From: Actinomycetota bacterium
GTDB lineage: Bacteria; Actinomycetota; UBA4738; HRBIN12
Length of the DNA stretch: 28,999 nucleotides
NCBI GenBank assembly: GCA_005885325.1
Contig: VAYX01000046.1
Location: 1-28,999 of the forward strand
Direction of reading: 5' to 3'
Position 1 is the first letter of the stretch, and each line of letters starts with the position of its first letter. The notes under the pieces are model-generated. The model worked only from the letters and a program-made list of their open reading frames with translations. It ran no database searches and was not told where the DNA came from. This document shows, one piece after another, positions 14,611-24,983 of the stretch. Position numbers and translations under genes: made by a program.

Positions 14611-14976
14611 ATGGATCTCGTCATGAAGAGCCGCGGAACCCGCATCACCGACCACATGCGCACCACCGCCGCCCGAAAGCTGTCGAGGCTGGAGCGGATG
14701 GAGCCCCGGGTGCTGCGCCTGGAGGTGGAGATCCTGACCGAGCGAAACCCCAGGCTGGGCGGGATCAAGCGGGTGGAGGGAGCCCTGGAGACCCCGCGGC
14801 GCACGTTCCGAGCCAAGGCCCAGGGCGACGACGTCGACTCCGCCCTCGATCAGCTGGTGGAGAAGCTGGAGCGACAGGTGCGTGACCACAACACGAAGAG
14901 GCGAACCCAGCTGATCTCGGGGGGCGGTCGTCTAAAATCGTCCAAGGGCGGCCAGGAACCCGCCGGCTCGCCGTGA
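14611..14976 (+). CDS. hpf: Ribosome hibernation factor, short HPF/RaiA type
   Basis: A 121-aa S30AE-domain protein that binds the decoding centre of the 30S subunit in stress or stationary phase. The domain begins MDLVMKSRGTRITDHMRTTAARKLSRLERM and continues through the LEVEILTERNP strand, RVEGALETPRRTFRAKAQGDDVDSALDQLVEKLERQV, with a basic tail. ATG 14611 is chosen: GGGGGGAGGAAG (14592-14603) is an excellent ribosome-binding site and the longer frame upstream covers the structured RNA. It lacks the long C-terminal dimerisation domain present in the usual actinobacterial (long) HPF, so it should not drive 100S dimers on its own. A second possibility is a start at ATG 14623. Confidence 0.88.
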   Translation: MDLVMKSRGTRITDHMRTTAARKLSRLERMEPRVLRLEVEILTERNPRLGGIKRVEGALETPRRTFRAKAQGDDVDSALDQLVEKLERQVRDHNTKRRTQLISGGGRLKSSKGGQEPAGSP

Positions 14977-15007
14977 GCCGCCGGCGCCCCGGATCCCCGG
15001 AGGTCCC

Positions 15008-15739
15008 GTGACACCGAAGCGAACAGAGCAGGGCGACGAGTCGGACCAGGGCGAGGAAGCGACCCAGACCGGCCGGCCCGAGCGACTGCGGGTGATGGTG
15101 GCCGACGACCACGCGCTGTTCCGCCGAGGGCTCCAGATGGTCCTGGAGGCCGAGCCCGACATCGACCTGGTCGGGGAGGCGTCCGACGGCGTCGAGGCCG
15201 TCGAGAAGTCCCAGGAGCTCATGCCCGACGTGATCCTGATGGACGTGCGGATGCCCAAGCGCTCGGGGATCGAGGCGGCCTCGCAGATCAAGGACCTCTT
15301 GCCGCACGTGAAGATCCTCATGCTCACGATCTCTGACGAGGAGGCCGACCTGTACGACGCCATCAAGGCCGGAGCCTCCGGGTACCTGCTCAAGGAGATC
15401 CCCATCGAGGAGGTGGCCGACGCCATCCGCTCGGTGTGGGCCGGCCAGTCCAGGATCTCGCCCTCCATGGCGTCCAAGCTCCTGAACGAGTTCGCCGCGA
15501 TGAGCAAGGCCACGGGCGACCGCTCCCAGATCCCGGCACCCCGGCTGACCGACCGCGAGATGGAGGTCCTCCGGTTGGTGGCCAAGGGCATGAACAACCG
15601 AGACATCGCCAAGGACCTGTACATCTCGGAGAACACGGTGAAGAACCACATCCGCAACATCTTGGAGAAGCTCCACCTGCACTCCCGGATGGAGGCCGTG
15701 GTCTACGCCGTACGGGAGAAGCTGCTCGAGATCACCTGA
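15008..15739 (+). CDS. NarL/FixJ-type orphan response regulator
   Basis: A 243-aa two-component regulator. The receiver domain (~27-145) shows the acidic pair in VMVADDHALF, the phospho-acceptor Asp in VILMDVRMPKRSG (~78), the Thr in LMLTISDEEAD, and Lys in GYLLKEIP. A linker leads to a LuxR-type HTH (~178-240): LTDREMEVLRLVAKGMNNRDIAKDLYISENTVKNHIRNI. The N-terminal ~25 residues are Gln/Glu/Asp-rich and probably disordered. GTG 15008 has GGAGG just upstream. No histidine kinase is in the window. A possible TAAAAT -10 (14933-14938) in the hpf tail suggests its own promoter. Its place between hpf and secA hints at control of growth-phase or envelope stress genes, but targets are unknown. Confidence 0.92.
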   Translation: MTPKRTEQGDESDQGEEATQTGRPERLRVMVADDHALFRRGLQMVLEAEPDIDLVGEASDGVEAVEKSQELMPDVILMDVRMPKRSGIEAASQIKDLLPHVKILMLTISDEEADLYDAIKAGASGYLLKEIPIEEVADAIRSVWAGQSRISPSMASKLLNEFAAMSKATGDRSQIPAPRLTDREMEVLRLVAKGMNNRDIAKDLYISENTVKNHIRNILEKLHLHSRMEAVVYAVREKLLEIT

Positions 15740-15786
15740 GCTCCGCCCCGAGTCGCGGCTCGCCGGGTTTTGCCCGACCCCTCCGT

Positions 15787-15792
15787 TACAAT
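15787..15792 (+). promoter_or_regulatory. -10 element TACAAT of secA
   Basis: TACAAT, close to consensus, precedes the secA start by 40 bp and would give a leader of about 33 nt containing GAGGAAA (15820-15826), a good ribosome-binding site. No strong -35 is visible. Confidence 0.45.
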
Positions 15793-15831
15793 CGAAAGCC
15801 GAACCCCCCAAACCGACGCGAGGAAACGACA

Positions 15832-18495
<2,664 letters not shown>

Positions 18496-18525
18496 CGGCG
18501 CCGTGGGCGAACTCGCCTCGTTGAA

Positions 18526-18557
18526 GAGCCGGCCGGGCGTTCCCGCCCGGCCGGCTC
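18526..18557. terminator. Strong perfect hairpin between convergent secA and minus-strand gene
   Basis: GAGCCGGCCGGGCG (18526-18539) pairs perfectly with CGCCCGGCCGGCTC (18544-18557) around a TTCC tetraloop, a 14-bp stem. There is no T-run on either side. Its position 30 bp after secA and 20 bp after the opposing gene fits a bidirectional, possibly Rho-aided terminator. A smaller hairpin (GGTAGC/GCTACC, about 18565-18583) overlaps the end of the minus gene. Confidence 0.7.
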
Positions 18558-18577
18558 CAGCGCGGTAGCGGTCCCTG

Positions 18578-18919
18578 CTACCAGCACTTCGGGCAGGTCT
18601 GGCCCATGTTGAAGTTCGGGCCGAACCCAGGCTCGCTGACCGAGGACTTCGTGGCGTGGAGCCCGGTACGGAGTGTCGAGGGGCTCCACGGGGTGACCAG
18701 GACGTACGGGTCGTTCGCTACGGCCTTGATCGCCGCGCCCGACGTGGAGTCGACCGTGGTGGCGACGGCCGGCGGCCGCACCGGGACCGTCGTGTCGGGG
18801 GCGATCCTGCCGAGGAGGGTCAGGACGGCGAGCACCGCCAGGAGTCCCGCCACCGCCACCAGCCATGCGGTCTGCGGGGTCCGGCTCCTCATCCCCAGGG
18901 TCTCGATCCTCACGCTCAT
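18578..18919 (-). CDS. Small membrane-anchored hypothetical protein with C-terminal CPKCW
   Basis: A 113-aa protein: N-terminal tail MSVRIETLGMRSRTPQ, one TM helix (TAWLVAVAGLLAVLAVLTLLG, ~17-38), then an outer Pro/Thr/Ser-rich stretch and FGPNFNMGQTCPKCW at the very C-terminus. The C-x2-C could be a redox or metal site facing outside. Translation start is well supported: on the minus strand AAGGAGGGAACC precedes ATG by a few nt. It is convergent with secA and shares its terminator. I recognise no family. The antisense ORFs over it on the plus strand lack such start signals. Confidence 0.72.
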   Translation of the reverse strand: MSVRIETLGMRSRTPQTAWLVAVAGLLAVLAVLTLLGRIAPDTTVPVRPPAVATTVDSTSGAAIKAVANDPYVLVTPWSPSTLRTGLHATKSSVSEPGFGPNFNMGQTCPKCW

Positions 18920-19045
18920 GGTTCCCTCCTTCAGCCTGGCTGCGCGTCCCGCAGCTCTGAAGGGACCGTAGGCTCATGGGCCGCTCGTCGCGGTGCCGGG
19001 CGCCACGGATCCGTGGTGATGCGCGGCACCGGTTGGGACGGCGGG

Positions 19046-19051
19046 TACGAT
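19046..19051 (+). promoter_or_regulatory. -10 element TACGAT for leaderless prfB
   Basis: TACGAT ends 7 nt before GTG 19059, putting the likely transcription start at the prfB initiation codon. The -35 region is not recognisable. The ~140-bp gap upstream holds only the start region of the opposing small gene. Confidence 0.42.
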
Positions 19052-19058
19052 AGGTCGC

Positions 19059-20175
19059 GTGAGCGACTTCACCGAGCGGATCGAGCATCTGTCCGAGCGC
19101 ATCGCCTCCGCCAAGGAGTTCCTTTGACGTCGAGGCCAAGCGCGCGCAGGCGGCGGAGCTGGAGCGGCAGGCTTCCGACCCGTCCCTGTGGGACGATCCC
19201 GCGCGTGGCCAGCAGCTGACCACGCGCCTGGCCCGGCTGCGGGCCGACGTCGATCGCTTCGAGTCCCTGGAACGCCGTCTGGCGGACGCCCGAGCCATCG
19301 ACGAGCTGCTGGGACAGGAGGCCGATCCCGAGCTCGAGCGGGAGCTCGAGCAGACCGTCACGGCCCTCGAGTCGGAGATCGACAAGCTCGAGCTGACCGC
19401 GCTCCTCGGAGGCGAGTACGACCACAACGACGCCGTGGCCACCCTCCACGCCGGCGCGGGCGGCACCGAGTCCCAGGACTGGGCGGAGATGCTGCTGCGG
19501 ATGTACCTGCGGTGGGCTGAGCGCCACGGCTTCGACGTCGAGGTGGACGAGATCCTGCCGGGGGAGGAGGCGGGGATCAAGAGCGCCACGTTCATCGTCC
19601 ACGGGCCGAACGCCTACGGTCTCATCTCGACGGAACGGGGCGTGCACCGTCTCGTCCGGATCTCGCCGTTCGACGCGGCCAAGCGCCGTCACACCTCGTT
19701 CGCCAGCCTCGATGTCATCCCGCTCCTCGAGGAGACCGACGAGGAAGACATCGAGATCGACCCCAAGGACCTCCGGATCGACGTGTACCGGTCGACGGGA
19801 CCCGGTGGGCAATCGGTGAACACGACCGACTCGGCCGTGCGGATCACGCATCTCCCCACCGGCATCACCGCCGCGTGCCAGAACGAGCGGTCGCAGCTCC
19901 AGAACCGAGCCGTGGCCATGCGGATCCTCAAAGCCCGGCTGGCCGAGCGGATGCGACGGGAGCAGCACCAGAAGCTCGAGACCCTTCGGGGCGAGCGCCG
20001 GGGGATCGACTTCGGCTCCCAGATCCGGTCCTACGTCCTCGCGCCGTACCGGCTGGTGAAGGACCACCGGACGAACCTCGAGATCAGCGACGTGGACCGC
20101 GTGTTGGACGGTGAGATCGACGAGCTCATGGCGGCCGAACTCCGCCGGCGGGCGGAAGAAGGCCGAGCAGCCTAG
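19059..20175 (+). CDS. prfB: Peptide chain release factor 2 with programmed +1 frameshift
   Basis: RF2 terminates at UGA and UAA. The zero frame from GTG 19059 (MSDFTERIEHLSERIAS) reaches an in-frame TGA at 19125-19127; reading then continues in +1 from GAC 19126 as DVEAKRAQAAELERQ. The site is the classic one: AAGGAG (19113-19118), TTC, CTT, TGA, C, with the same Shine-Dalgarno spacing to CTT-TGA as Escherichia coli prfB. The +1 frame is open for 349 codons and carries the stop-codon anticodon-like SPF (VRISPFDAAK) and catalytic GPGGQSVN. Total ~371 aa, normal for RF2. The frameshift lets low RF2 levels raise RF2 synthesis. It begins a prfB-ftsE-ftsX-smpB-ssrA series broken only by a minus-strand gene. 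Confidence 0.95.
19113..19128 (+). promoter_or_regulatory. RF2 autoregulatory frameshift site
   Basis: AAGGAG-TTC-CTT-TGA-C: an internal Shine-Dalgarno-like element, a slippery CUU codon and a poorly read UGA-C stop. The ribosome slips +1 on CUU when RF2 is scarce. Frame continuity on either side was checked codon by codon. Confidence 0.95.
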
Positions 20176-20235
20176 CTTCACCCAACCCGATGCGAGATCG
20201 ATCCCGGGGTGACCTGCGGGCGTCCGCACAAGAGT

Positions 20236-20251
20236 CGTCAGGAACCTGACG
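20236..20251. other. Short hairpin in the prfB/YfhO convergent gap
   Basis: CGTCAGG-AA-CCTGACG is a perfect inverted repeat in the 127-bp gap between the convergent genes. With no T-run it is a weak terminator candidate; nothing else is evident in this gap. Confidence 0.3.
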
Positions 20252-20302
20252 CTGGCCCAAGAGGAACAGCTGGTCACACCGGGAGTGCCGCACGGCTTCC
20301 CC

Positions 20303-22795
20303 TCAGATCCCTGACGGTTCCCGTGGCGAGCCCGTCCCACCGTCCGCCCGGGGAACCTCTCCGACCGAACTGGACCGCCGCCGCTTCACGATCACCGCGC
20401 CGGCCAGGGCGGCGACCCACCCCAGCCAGACGAGCGCCGAGAACGCCAACCCCCGCCCGATCATCGGGTCCCGGTACGTCAGGCGGATCTCGTGCGTCCC
20501 GGCCGGGATCGGAACCCCTTGGAGGAAGTAGTCGGCTCGAAGCACCGGGGCCGGCTGCCCGTCGACCGTGGCCGACCACCCGCCGTCCCATGCGTTGCGA
20601 ACGACCACCACGGACGGTGTGGTCGCCGATGCCGTGATCGACACGTCCTCGGGGACCGCCTCCATGTAGGTCGCGGTTCCGGCAAGCCCGCCCGGCCGGC
20701 CGACAGCGGAGGATCCCGCTTCGCCTTCCACGACCGCGCTCGTCGCCGGATCGAACCCGCTCTCCCGGATGGCCTCGAGGGCCTCGACGCCGCCGGGAAC
20801 CTCCTTCCAATCCGAGACCACCGACACTCTGGGTTCGGACCCCACCACCTGGTACAGGTCGTACCCGCGCTCCGAGGCGACCACCGAGCCGGACAACCCG
20901 GGCGGCAGGCCGACCCCCTGAACCCCGATCAGGTATCGGACGCCGAGCAACCGCACGTCCTGGAGCGACGGGAGCTGGAGAACCGCAGCGTTGTAGAAGA
21001 CCGGCAACCGGTTCGTGGCGCGGATGTACGACCAGTATCGAGGCAGCTGGATCGGCGAGTATCCCAGCGCGTCGTGCAGCCGGAACACCACGGCCCGGCC
21101 GAGGAGCAGCGCCGGCCAGTCCTCGGGCTTCTGCGAGAACAGATAACCCTTGTTGAAGTAAGCGGCGGGAGGGATCCACGCGAGGTAGCGGGCCTCCCCG
21201 CCTCGGTTCTGGAGGTACCGCGCGATCGGCCCGGCCTCGAGGTATCGATCCATCGGCACCTCGGGCCATCGAAGCGGCTGCGGGGCGAGGGCCGGGTGCG
21301 TGTGACCCTCCAAGCCCAGGTACACCGTCCCGCCATGGTACGCCGAGGACCACAGCGCCCCGCCGGCCAGCTCCGCCGCGAGCACGACCGGAAGCGCCCG
21401 GGCCGCCCAGCGCCTTCCTCGGAGCAAGGCGAACATGACCGGCACCGTCGCGGCCGTCCCCAGGGCGAAGACCACGAATCGCGCCGGGTGCGCGCCGAGC
21501 AGGAGGGGGAGCCCGACGAAGAGCGCCGCCGCTCCACCCATCCACCAGGCGGCCTCACGGCGTGAGGGGAGCCGCTCCAGGAATCCTTGCAGCCCAATGG
21601 CTCCAAGCACTGGGGCCGCGAGGAGCACGACGAATCGGAGCCGTCCCGGGTTGTGGAGGTAGACGTCGCCGTACGGGAGGCGCAGCACGAGGTTCCGGAA
21701 CCACCCGGCTCCCACGAACAGGTCGAGCGTCAGCGCGTAGGCCACGCCACCGACGGCGACGAAGGCGGCCGTCAGGAACCGATACCCCCGGGCTCGGAAC
21801 GCCGCGGGGATCGTGAGCAACACGGCCACGCCCGCGTACGCGCCCGGCGCGCTCGCCAGCGCCAGCGGCCAGGCGCTCCAGATCCCGCTCGTGGGTATCG
21901 GACGGTCCTCCACGCCGGAGATCCGAGCGAGCGTGCCACCGAGCGCCGCGTAGCCGCCACGCAGGCTGGTGTTCGGGATCAGTGCGAACCGAGGGATCAG
22001 GATGGCCAGGTTCGCGATCGGCAGGAACGCGAGGAAGAGGAGCGCCAGACCCACGGCAGCCGGTGTCGAGGATGCGCCGGCCCGGATGTCGTGGATGGTG
22101 CGTGAGGCCATGTACGTCATGGCGACGGCCGTCGACACGAGCAGGCCGTGCGACAGATGGGCGCCGGCCACCTGCCCCCACGCGATCGCGCCGAGCGCGA
22201 GCCACAGGAGCCGGGCCATCCAGTCCCGTCCCGACAGGAAGCCCGACGCGCCGACGAGGACGAACGGCGTCCACGCGAGCGTCGCGGCGAACGGCAGGCT
22301 GATCGCAAGGTTCGACGCTGCAACCATCATCGCCAGCGACAGGCCGCCGACCGTTGCCGCCATCCTGTGCAACCGCTCCCTCCGAAGGAACCAGTACAAC
22401 CCCAATCCGGCCAGCAGCGGCTGAAGGACGATGAACGCGCGCACGCCGGCTCCGCAGGGGAGCAGCCACGACAGCAGCATCCACGGGAGGTACAGCCAAC
22501 CGGATTGGGGATCGGCGGCGAAGGGCGTTCCCGCCATCTCGAACGGGTTCCACAGGGGCACGTGCCCGGTAGCCAGGCTCCGACCCAGAAGGCAGGACCG
22601 GGGAAGCCAGAACGACAGGACGTCGGGATGCTGGTTGGACAGGAGATCGGCGAACGCGAACCCGCGCATCGCGACCAGCACGACGGCAACGATGAGGGCT
22701 GGGCCTGCGGCCGCGCCGGCCGCCCGCCGAAACGGGGACCGGGGCGCAGCGACGGTCGTCGGGCGCGTGCTCGCTCCCCGTTCGGCCGTTCTCAT
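20303..22795 (-). CDS. YfhO-like large polytopic membrane protein
   Basis: An 830-aa membrane protein of the YfhO family, GT-C-like proteins proposed to transfer sugars to lipid-linked polymers such as lipoteichoic acids. The first TM segment (PALIVAVVLVAMRGFAFA, ~33-50) is followed by the short outer loop with HPDVLSFWLPRS and GHVPLWNPFEMAGTPFAADPQ, the family signature carrying the presumed catalytic Asp. About a dozen further TM helices follow to ~500, then a large outer domain (RYLEAG... WDGGWSATVDGQPAPVLRAD), and a last TM helix (LAFSALVWLGWVAALAGAVIV). ATG 22795 is favoured by TAGGCT 8 nt upstream and by the position of the first helix; the longer frame reading back into ftsE is a shadow. 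It is convergent with prfB and divergent from ftsE. Confidence 0.87.
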   Translation of the reverse strand: MRTAERGASTRPTTVAAPRSPFRRAAGAAAGPALIVAVVLVAMRGFAFADLLSNQHPDVLSFWLPRSCLLGRSLATGHVPLWNPFEMAGTPFAADPQSGWLYLPWMLLSWLLPCGAGVRAFIVLQPLLAGLGLYWFLRRERLHRMAATVGGLSLAMMVAASNLAISLPFAATLAWTPFVLVGASGFLSGRDWMARLLWLALGAIAWGQVAGAHLSHGLLVSTAVAMTYMASRTIHDIRAGASSTPAAVGLALLFLAFLPIANLAILIPRFALIPNTSLRGGYAALGGTLARISGVEDRPIPTSGIWSAWPLALASAPGAYAGVAVLLTIPAAFRARGYRFLTAAFVAVGGVAYALTLDLFVGAGWFRNLVLRLPYGDVYLHNPGRLRFVVLLAAPVLGAIGLQGFLERLPSRREAAWWMGGAAALFVGLPLLLGAHPARFVVFALGTAATVPVMFALLRGRRWAARALPVVLAAELAGGALWSSAYHGGTVYLGLEGHTHPALAPQPLRWPEVPMDRYLEAGPIARYLQNRGGEARYLAWIPPAAYFNKGYLFSQKPEDWPALLLGRAVVFRLHDALGYSPIQLPRYWSYIRATNRLPVFYNAAVLQLPSLQDVRLLGVRYLIGVQGVGLPPGLSGSVVASERGYDLYQVVGSEPRVSVVSDWKEVPGGVEALEAIRESGFDPATSAVVEGEAGSSAVGRPGGLAGTATYMEAVPEDVSITASATTPSVVVVRNAWDGGWSATVDGQPAPVLRADYFLQGVPIPAGTHEIRLTYRDPMIGRGLAFSALVWLGWVAALAGAVIVKRRRSSSVGEVPRADGGTGSPREPSGI

Positions 22796-22803
22796 GAGCG
22801 CCC

Positions 22804-22809
22804 AGCCTA
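22804..22809 (-). promoter_or_regulatory. -10 element TAGGCT for the YfhO-like gene
   Basis: Read on the minus strand, TAGGCT lies 8 nt before the ATG at 22795, compatible with a near-leaderless transcript. It is part of a 93-bp divergent promoter region shared with ftsE. Confidence 0.4.
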
Positions 22810-22843
22810 GTGGAGCTTCGTTCCGTTTACGGGGGACGGCTGC

Positions 22844-22849
22844 TACACT
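22844..22849 (+). promoter_or_regulatory. -10 element TACACT for ftsE
   Basis: TACACT precedes the ftsE ATG by 39 bp; TTCCGT 17 bp upstream is a poor -35. It likely drives ftsE-ftsX. Confidence 0.4.
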
Positions 22850-22888
22850 CTGCCGCGGTTTCATCCCTCCTACCCCCGGAATCAGAAC

Positions 22889-23566
22889 ATGATCACCGTT
22901 CAGCGCGTCACCAAGGTGTACCGGAACGGCGTCGTCGCCCTCGAGGACGTGAGCGTCGAGGTCGAAAAGGGCGAGTTCGTGTTCATCGTGGGCGCCTCCG
23001 GTTCGGGCAAGTCCACGTTCATCCGCCTGCTCCTCAAGGAGGAGGAGGCGAGCAAGGGCGACATCTACGTGGCCGGGAAGAACCTGGCCAAGCTGTCGCC
23101 CTGGAAGGTCCCGTACCTCCGCCGCAACATCGGCACGGTGTTCCAGGACTTCAAGCTGCTCCAGGACAAGACGGTCTTCGAGAACGTCGCCTTCGCCCTC
23201 GACGTCATCGGCAAGCCGAAACACGTGATCGACCAGCGGGTGCCGGAGATCCTCGAGCTGGTGGGGCTGGGGGACAAGCTGAACGGCTACCCCGACGAGC
23301 TCTCGGGCGGCGAACAGCAGCGCGTCTCACTCGCCAGGGCGGTGGTGAACCGGCCACTCGTGTTGCTGGCCGACGAGCCGACCGGGAACCTCGATCCCAG
23401 CACGTCGGTGGACATCATGCGGCTGCTGGACAAGGTGAACCGGATCGGGACGACCGTCGTCATGGCCACCCACGACCAGGCCATCGTGGACGCGATGCGT
23501 CGGCGCGTGATCGAGCTCGACTGCGGCCGCGTCATCCGCGACCAGTCCCGGGGGGTGTACAGCTAG
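22889..23566 (+). CDS. ftsE: Cell division ABC-type ATPase FtsE
   Basis: A 225-aa ATPase that works with FtsX at the division site to activate peptidoglycan hydrolases across the membrane. ABC motifs in order: Walker A GASGSGKST (~36-44), Q-loop VFQDFKLL, signature LSGGEQQRVSLARAV, Walker B VLLADEPTGNLDP and H-loop ATHDQ. The N-terminus MITVQRVTKVYRNGV is typical of actinobacterial FtsE. It abuts ftsX with no gap (TAG then GTG), showing translational coupling. No good ribosome-binding site is visible; the leader is about 30 nt. Confidence 0.96.
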   Translation: MITVQRVTKVYRNGVVALEDVSVEVEKGEFVFIVGASGSGKSTFIRLLLKEEEASKGDIYVAGKNLAKLSPWKVPYLRRNIGTVFQDFKLLQDKTVFENVAFALDVIGKPKHVIDQRVPEILELVGLGDKLNGYPDELSGGEQQRVSLARAVVNRPLVLLADEPTGNLDPSTSVDIMRLLDKVNRIGTTVVMATHDQAIVDAMRRRVIELDCGRVIRDQSRGVYS

Positions 23567-24445
23567 GTGCCCCGCCGGGCCGACTACATGCTCCGCGAGG
23601 TCACCCAAGGGCTCCGGCGCAATGGGCTGGTCGCGTTCGCAGCGGTCTCGACCACGTTCATCGCGCTGTTGCTGTTCGGCCTGGCGCTGCTCATCTCCCG
23701 ACAGGTGAACCTGATGATCGCGGCGGCCACGGGCAACGTGGAGGTCGCGGTGTACCTCACCGACCCGGTGAATCCCCAGGCCGTGGCCACGCTCACCGGC
23801 AAGCTCCAGGAGCTTCCGGTCGTCTCCAACGTCCACTACGAGACCAAGGAGGAGGCCTGCGCCCGGTTCAAGCAGATCTTCGCCAGCCAGCGCGCGCTGG
23901 TTGAGAACGTCGACTGCAACACCCTTCCGGCGTCTCTCCGGGTCAAGCTGGACGACCCCCAGCAATACGCGCAGGTGGCCGCGGTCCTGAAGGGCCAGCC
24001 GGGCATCGACCGCATCGTGGACCAGAGCGGCTTCCTGAATCGGCTGTTCGCGGTGACCCGGGTCTTCCGGGTGGGCGTCCTGATCGTCTCGATGGTCATG
24101 CTGATCGCGGCGGCCATCCTCATCGCCAACACGGTGCGCATGGGCTTGTTCGCGCGGCGCAAGGAGATCGGGATCATGAAGCTCGTGGGCGCTACCAACT
24201 GGCGCATCCGGGCGCCGTTTCTGATCGAGGGGCTGTTCGAGAGCCTGATCGGCGCGGGCGCGGCCGTCCTGTTCCTGTTCGGCCTGAAGGTCGCGTTCAT
24301 CAACCCGTTGTACGGCACGATCCAGTTCGTGCCCTGGGTGACCAACCGCGACGTCGTCGCCGTGATCCCCTGGCTCCTGGTCGCCGGAGCCGTGGTCGCC
24401 GTGGTGGCCAGCATGGCGGGGATGCGTCGATTCCTCGACGTCTAG
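23567..24445 (+). CDS. ftsX: Cell division membrane protein FtsX
   Basis: A 292-aa FtsX permease-like partner of FtsE. It has an N-terminal cytoplasmic start MPRRADYMLREVTQGLRRNG, TM1 (~25-45), a large outer domain (~46-165) that contacts hydrolases or their activators and includes two cysteines (EEACARF and NVDCNTL) possibly disulfide-bonded, then three TM helices (VGVLIVSMVMLIAAAILIAN, a helix near FESLIGAGAAVLFLFGL, and VIPWLLVAGAVVAVVAS) of the FtsX domain with the RKEIGIMKLVGATNW coupling loop. GTG 23567 directly follows the ftsE stop; ATG 23588 is an alternative. Its TAG stop overlaps TAGGCT, the presumed smpB -10. Confidence 0.95.
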   Translation: MPRRADYMLREVTQGLRRNGLVAFAAVSTTFIALLLFGLALLISRQVNLMIAAATGNVEVAVYLTDPVNPQAVATLTGKLQELPVVSNVHYETKEEACARFKQIFASQRALVENVDCNTLPASLRVKLDDPQQYAQVAAVLKGQPGIDRIVDQSGFLNRLFAVTRVFRVGVLIVSMVMLIAAAILIANTVRMGLFARRKEIGIMKLVGATNWRIRAPFLIEGLFESLIGAGAAVLFLFGLKVAFINPLYGTIQFVPWVTNRDVVAVIPWLLVAGAVVAVVASMAGMRRFLDV

Positions 24446-24448
24446 GCT
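24443..24448 (+). promoter_or_regulatory. -10-like TAGGCT for leaderless smpB
   Basis: TAGGCT begins at the ftsX stop codon and ends 6 nt before the smpB GTG at 24455. The hexamer and spacing match those at yfhO and comF. No -35 is obvious. Confidence 0.38.
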
Positions 24449-24454
24449 TCCCGC

Positions 24455-24925
24455 GTGGGCCCCAAGGCCGACCCCAGCCAGAAGACCGTCGCCTCCAATC
24501 GCCGGGCATTGCACGACTACGAGATCCTCGAGCGATTCGAGGCCGGCATCGTGCTGACCGGCTCGGAGGTGAAGTCCCTTCGCGGGGGCCGCGGCTCGCT
24601 GTCCGAGGCGTACGGGCGGGTGCAGGGGAGCGAAGTGTGGCTCGAGGGGATGCACATCCCCCCGTATGAACAGGGAGAGAAGCGCGGCTACGACCCGGTC
24701 CGGCGAAGGAAGCTGCTGCTGCACCGGAACGAGATCGAGCGACTGATCGGAAAGACCCAGGAACGAGGCCTCACGCTCGTTCCGCTCCGCGTGTACTTCT
24801 CGCACGGCCTGGCCAAGCTGGAGGTCGGGCTGGGCCGGGGGAAGCGGCAGTTCGAGAAGCGCCAGGCCACCCTGGAGCGAGAGCATCGTCGCGAGATGGA
24901 CCGGGCGGCCCGGCGTCGGCGGTGA
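24455..24925 (+). CDS. smpB: tmRNA-binding protein SmpB
   Basis: A 156-aa protein that binds tmRNA and mimics the codon-anticodon stem to rescue stalled ribosomes. Typical motifs: VASNRRALHDYEILERFEAG, TGSEVKSLR, SLSEAYGRV, WLEGMHIPPYEQG, the RRRKLLLHRNEI turn and LVPLRVYFSHGLAKLEVGLGRGK, followed by a basic C-terminal tail (RREMDRAARRRR) that folds in the mRNA channel. GTG 24455 gives the standard N-terminus; there is no ribosome-binding site. It is followed 58 bp later by the tmRNA gene, its functional partner. Confidence 0.96.
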   Translation: MGPKADPSQKTVASNRRALHDYEILERFEAGIVLTGSEVKSLRGGRGSLSEAYGRVQGSEVWLEGMHIPPYEQGEKRGYDPVRRRKLLLHRNEIERLIGKTQERGLTLVPLRVYFSHGLAKLEVGLGRGKRQFEKRQATLEREHRREMDRAARRRR

Positions 24926-24959
24926 CGCCCGCCGTCCCGGGGCCGCACCGCCACAGCCG

Positions 24960-24965
24960 TATACT
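24960..24965 (+). promoter_or_regulatory. -10 element TATACT for ssrA
   Basis: A near-consensus TATACT is 18 bp before the mature tmRNA 5' end, allowing a short 5' precursor removed by RNase P. A -35 box is not apparent. Confidence 0.5.
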
Positions 24966-24983
24966 GGCGAGACAACTACATAT

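Noticed and set aside
14416..14976. Longer hpf start at 14416
   Set aside because: It would translate the structured RNA; a strong ribosome-binding site precedes ATG 14611 and the domain starts there.
19435..20175. prfB as a short gene starting at ATG 19435
   Set aside because: The frame is open and RF2-like back to 19126 and joins the GTG 19059 frame through a textbook frameshift site; the short form would lack the whole N-terminal domain.
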